Below are positions 5,384 to 8,481 of a DNA stretch of 8,481 nt, piece by piece. The stretch's first letter is position 1. Every line of letters begins with the position of its first letter. A program made the translations under genes and the position numbers. Source of the stretch: Desulfuromonas sp. SDB (lineage in GTDB: Bacteria; SDB-A); assembly GCA_001412365.1 (NCBI GenBank), contig LKUE01000087.1, positions 1 to 8,481 of the forward strand, in the 5' to 3' direction. Below the pieces are notes generated by a model. That model was not told where the DNA came from and did no database searches. It saw only the letters and a program-made list of their open reading frames with translations.

Positions 5384-8300
5384 ATGAGGCTAAAAAGATT
5401 AGATTTATATTCATTTAAATCCTTTGCGGATAGAACTACCATTGATTTTTCCGATGGAATAACCGGTATTGTGGGACCCAACGGCTGCGGCAAGACTAAT
5501 ATTATTGAGTCAATCCGGTGGGGCTTGGGAGAACAGAACAGCAGGCTGATTAGGGCAAAAAAAATGGATGAAGTTATCTTTTCAGGCACTAAGAAAAGAC
5601 CTTCCACCTCTTATTGTGAAGTAGAATTAACCTTTGAGATGAAAACAGAAACTCCTTCCCCCTTGGGTTTTCATGAATTGGCATTTAAACGGAGAATTAA
5701 ACGGGATGGCATCGGAGAGTATTATATAAATAAAACTCCTTGTCTGCTTCGAGATATCAGCGATGCTCTTTTAAATATCGGCATAACCAGCAGAAGTTAT
5801 TCACTGTTTTCTCAGGATGCCATTGACCGGATTCTGGATGAAGATCCCCGGGTCAGAAGGGAGATGATAGAGCAAGTTGCAGGCATTTTAAAGTATCAGA
5901 ATCAGAAATCAATAACTTTGAAAAGATTAGATGATACTAATGCGGACATTCAGCGGTTGGATGACCGCATTGAAGAAGTAGGAACTGCTTTACGAAGAGC
6001 TAAACGGGAAGCCCGTAAAGCATTGAAATACAATGAACTTAAAAACCTTTATCATCAGCAGTTAAAAATTTATGCCAAAACCAAAAAAGATCAAATCACT
6101 CAAGCTAGAAAAACACTGCAGGATCAGATTATCGAACTCACTCAGAGAAGAGGGGAAATTGTTGAAAAAATTCAATTTATCCAAAAAAAATTAAATGATT
6201 TAAGAGAACAGGAGCACCAGGTTAACTCACAGTACACTAAAGCAACTCAGAATTACCGTGAACAGGCTGAATTTAAAAACGATGTGGATCTGGAACAGGA
6301 AAGGAAAAGGCAGAAGTTAGAAAATTTGGAATTTAAAATTGAGGATTTACAACAAAAACTAATGGAAATTGACCAGTTGAATCCTGAACGTAATCAAAAA
6401 TTATCTGATTTAAACCAGAACTATGATTATTTAACCGGGCAGCTTGAACTTAACCAGAAAAATCTAGAGAACAATCTGGTAAAGCTCAATGAATACAACT
6501 ATAAAATAGATAACTTAAATCATACTATTGATGATTTCAAACAGCAGATTGATAAAACCAATGCAGATATAATTAATTTAGAACAACATTTAACTGCGGT
6601 AAAAGAAAAGAGATCGTTGAAAGTGGAACAGATGCCGAAGCTGGAACAGAATATTGAACTGAGGAAAATTGATGTGGAGGAACTTGATCATCAATTCAAT
6701 GATATGCAGCACAGTCTGGAAAATCTTGAGGAAAATGAATGTAAAATTCAACAAAACTTGCAACAAAAACGCAAGCAGAACTACAAATTAAATCAAAGTT
6801 TAGATCATCTTTCCCAGCAAATTCATGCCCACAGCGGAGAGATAAAAGCGTTTAATTCAGAAAAGGAAATATTATTAAACCACCAGGAAAATTTAGAAGG
6901 ATTTGAACAATCTACAAAATATTTAGTTCAAAAATATGATCTCAAGGTGTTGGGATCATCAGTGAAACCGGAACCCGGTTATGAATTGGCGGTGGAAGCA
7001 GCGCTAAGGGTAGCAGTAAATGCAGTGGTAACTGAACAAAAATCATTAGATTTATTTATCCAGGACTTAAAACAAAATGAACAAAGCCGGGGCTGGTTCT
7101 TAATTACTGATGGTTGCGCCGAAGCTAAACCCCCAGATGAAATTGATGGACAATGGCTGCTGATAAATCATGTCCGCAGCGATGTTGAAAATATCAACAT
7201 TCCCCTCAAGAAATTGCTGGAAAAGTGGCTGGTGGCTACAAGCGGTGAACAGTTCAGTGAATTTAAACGAAATTATCCTGATTGTCATGTAGTCAATCTT
7301 AATGGGGATATTCTATACCAGGGCGTACTGAGATCCTGGGGAAAAACCGGCGGGGGAGTGGTGGGAAGATCGGAAAAAATTGAACAGTTAACCGGGGAAA
7401 TTCGGAAGCTCCAACAGGATAAACAACAACTAATCCAGGAGCAGAAAAAAAACAGGGAAAATTTCGACCAGCTGTCTGCAGAAATTGAAGAAATTGAGGA
7501 TCAATTGAAATCGTTAATTGATCGAAAATCCACTGTCCAAACCGAGATAAACAACAACCGCTACCACCTTAAGTTATTATCGGAAACCCAGCAGGCTGAA
7601 CAACAGGAACTTACCCAGTTAAATGAGGATATTGAAAATATAGATAAGACCTTAGCTGAAGTGAATCAGCAGCATTCACAGTTAACTGTTCACTTGGAGA
7701 AATGCAGCATTCAAAGAGAAGAGTACGAAAATCTTAAACTGGGGGTTGTTAACGAGCAGCAGCCCTTGATTAATGATATCAATCAGCAAAAAGTGGTCAT
7801 TGCCGGATTACAAGAAAAATTAAGAAGCACCAATGAAAGAATCCTGGAGATAGAACAAAGTTATCACAATTTAAAAGAACGTGAGCATGAATATAAACAC
7901 CAACTCCAGCAAATGCAGCAGCAGCATTGCAGCGGAGAACAGGAATTAGCTGCAGTAAGGGAAAAGGTGGAAATATCTGAACAGCAGTTAAATCAGCTTT
8001 CCGCTGAAATTGAAAACTGGGGAAGTAAGTTAGATGAAATTAGATCTGATCAGGAAAGTTTAAACGATCAGTTATCCGGTCTCCAGCGGGAAAAAGATGA
8101 GATATCTGAAAATTTAGAACAGGGAAATGTTAAAATTGCCGAATACCAGGGAGAGATTAATTCGATTATCAGCGAATTAAAAGGAACTTTAGGTACGGAT
8201 ATTAAGGATTTAGAGGATTTGGAAATTCCTGAACAATTTGATCAGCAGGAAATGGATAGTCTGTGTGAAAAACTGGAAAGTTATGGTCCGGTGAATGAAG

Positions 8301-8481
8301 CAGCGGAACAGGAATTTATTGAAATTAAACAGAGATATGATTTTTTGAATACTCAGAAAAACGATTTACTGGATACCCAACAGGGATTACAGGACAGCAT
8401 TGATGCAATTGACCGAGTGGCTACCCGGAAATTTTTAGAATCCTTTGAACAGGTAAGAAAAAATTACCGGGAGATATTTTT
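5384..8481 (+). CDS. smc: chromosome segregation protein SMC (partial, runs off the right edge)
   Basis: Structural-maintenance-of-chromosomes ATPase, which organises and helps segregate the chromosome, usually with ScpA and ScpB. The frame stays open from ATG 5384 to the edge: 1032 codons plus two bases, against about 1150-1200 residues for a whole SMC. An in-frame TAA at 5378 leaves no earlier start. The N-terminal head has FKSFADRTTIDF (11-22), Walker A GPNGCGKTN (31-39, Lys37), an arginine at 57 at the place of the SMC arginine finger, KMDEVIFSGTKKRP (60-73) and the Q-loop Gln144. Coiled coils fill about 175-505 and 665-1010 and are rich in Gln, Asn and Glu. The hinge spans about 515-662, starting near LKVLGSSV and ending with TGGGVVGR (655-662). 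FLESFEQVRKNYREIF near the edge marks entry into the C-terminal head. Signature motif and Walker B lie outside the window. The head is unusual: the Q-loop reads SQDAID instead of xQGxID, and the usual EEAAGI is EQVAGI. RecN, SbcC and MukB are less likely, given the SMC-type hinge and KMDEVIF. Confidence 0.95.
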   Translation, partial: MRLKRLDLYSFKSFADRTTIDFSDGITGIVGPNGCGKTNIIESIRWGLGEQNSRLIRAKKMDEVIFSGTKKRPSTSYCEVELTFEMKTETPSPLGFHELAFKRRIKRDGIGEYYINKTPCLLRDISDALLNIGITSRSYSLFSQDAIDRILDEDPRVRREMIEQVAGILKYQNQKSITLKRLDDTNADIQRLDDRIEEVGTALRRAKREARKALKYNELKNLYHQQLKIYAKTKKDQITQARKTLQDQIIELTQRRGEIVEKIQFIQKKLNDLREQEHQVNSQYTKATQNYREQAEFKNDVDLEQERKRQKLENLEFKIEDLQQKLMEIDQLNPERNQKLSDLNQNYDYLTGQLELNQKNLENNLVKLNEYNYKIDNLNHTIDDFKQQIDKTNADIINLEQHLTAVKEKRSLKVEQMPKLEQNIELRKIDVEELDHQFNDMQHSLENLEENECKIQQNLQQKRKQNYKLNQSLDHLSQQIHAHSGEIKAFNSEKEILLNHQENLEGFEQSTKYLVQKYDLKVLGSSVKPEPGYELAVEAALRVAVNAVVTEQKSLDLFIQDLKQNEQSRGWFLITDGCAEAKPPDEIDGQWLLINHVRSDVENINIPLKKLLEKWLVATSGEQFSEFKRNYPDCHVVNLNGDILYQGVLRSWGKTGGGVVGRSEKIEQLTGEIRKLQQDKQQLIQEQKKNRENFDQLSAEIEEIEDQLKSLIDRKSTVQTEINNNRYHLKLLSETQQAEQQELTQLNEDIENIDKTLAEVNQQHSQLTVHLEKCSIQREEYENLKLGVVNEQQPLINDINQQKVVIAGLQEKLRSTNERILEIEQSYHNLKEREHEYKHQLQQMQQQHCSGEQELAAVREKVEISEQQLNQLSAEIENWGSKLDEIRSDQESLNDQLSGLQREKDEISENLEQGNVKIAEYQGEINSIISELKGTLGTDIKDLEDLEIPEQFDQQEMDSLCEKLESYGPVNEAAEQEFIEIKQRYDFLNTQKNDLLDTQQGLQDSIDAIDRVATRKFLESFEQVRKNYREIF

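Noticed and set aside
5365-5607. Minus-strand open frame opposite the smc start
   Set aside because: It is opposite the Walker A region of SMC and the smc promoter gap; no independent signal supports it.
7100-7288. Minus-strand open frame inside the SMC hinge
   Set aside because: It is short, antisense to a conserved hinge, and without a ribosome binding site or family match.
6060-8400. Q/N-rich sequence with many CAG/CAA/GAA codons that could look like a repeat array
   Set aside because: The units are irregular and follow the heptad pattern of the SMC coiled coil; there is no true tandem nucleotide repeat.
5384-8481. Alternative identity as RecN, SbcC or another coiled-coil defence ATPase
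   Set aside because: The KMDEVIF motif, the SMC hinge ending TGGGVVGR and the return into a FLESFEQVRKNYREIF segment are characteristic of SMC.

Overview
The window is a compact, single-strand stretch of housekeeping genes from an AT-rich bacterium. All five well-supported genes read rightwards with almost no spacing between the first four. In order they are an EnvC-like LytM/M23 cell-wall protein, the DNA polymerase III delta' subunit (holB), a PSP1/RicT-family protein (ricT), methionyl-tRNA synthetase (metG), and a chromosome-segregation SMC ATPase that is still open at the right edge. A short reading-frame tail at the left edge may be the end of one more gene. I see no tRNA, rRNA, CRISPR array, insertion sequence, phage gene or toxin-antitoxin pair.

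The organism cannot be fixed from the sequence alone. A signal-bearing, coiled-coil, LytM-degenerate EnvC-like protein points to a diderm. MetG carries two CxxC zinc knuckles, a KISTS version of the KMSKS loop followed by an RNWAVW stretch, and a fused C-terminal tRNA-binding domain, which I associate with the Bacteroidota/FCB side of the tree. HolB carries a long insert between its zinc module and Walker B strand. My best guess is an uncultured FCB-type lineage (for example a Cloacimonadota-like group), at low confidence. Pairing of holB with a PSP1/ricT gene is also familiar from Bacillota.

Layout: a sigma70-like promoter (91-119) and a good ribosome binding site lead into the EnvC-like gene (142-1353). 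holB starts 3 bases after its stop. ricT overlaps holB by 11 bases. metG begins 13 bases after ricT, from a TTG codon behind a strong Shine-Dalgarno sequence. These four probably form one transcript. The 116-base AT-rich gap after metG holds a second promoter-like sequence with a small inverted repeat in its spacer, and smc starts at 5384.

Functionally the genes cover cell separation (EnvC-like), the replication clamp loader (HolB), a PSP1/RicT protein with a six-cysteine signature, translation (MetG) and chromosome organisation (SMC). They look like a growth-related cluster rather than a dedicated system. No undescribed system is evident. The points most worth a second look are the loss of zinc ligands in the LytM domain, divergent head motifs in SMC, and an eight-G tract at the start of holB.
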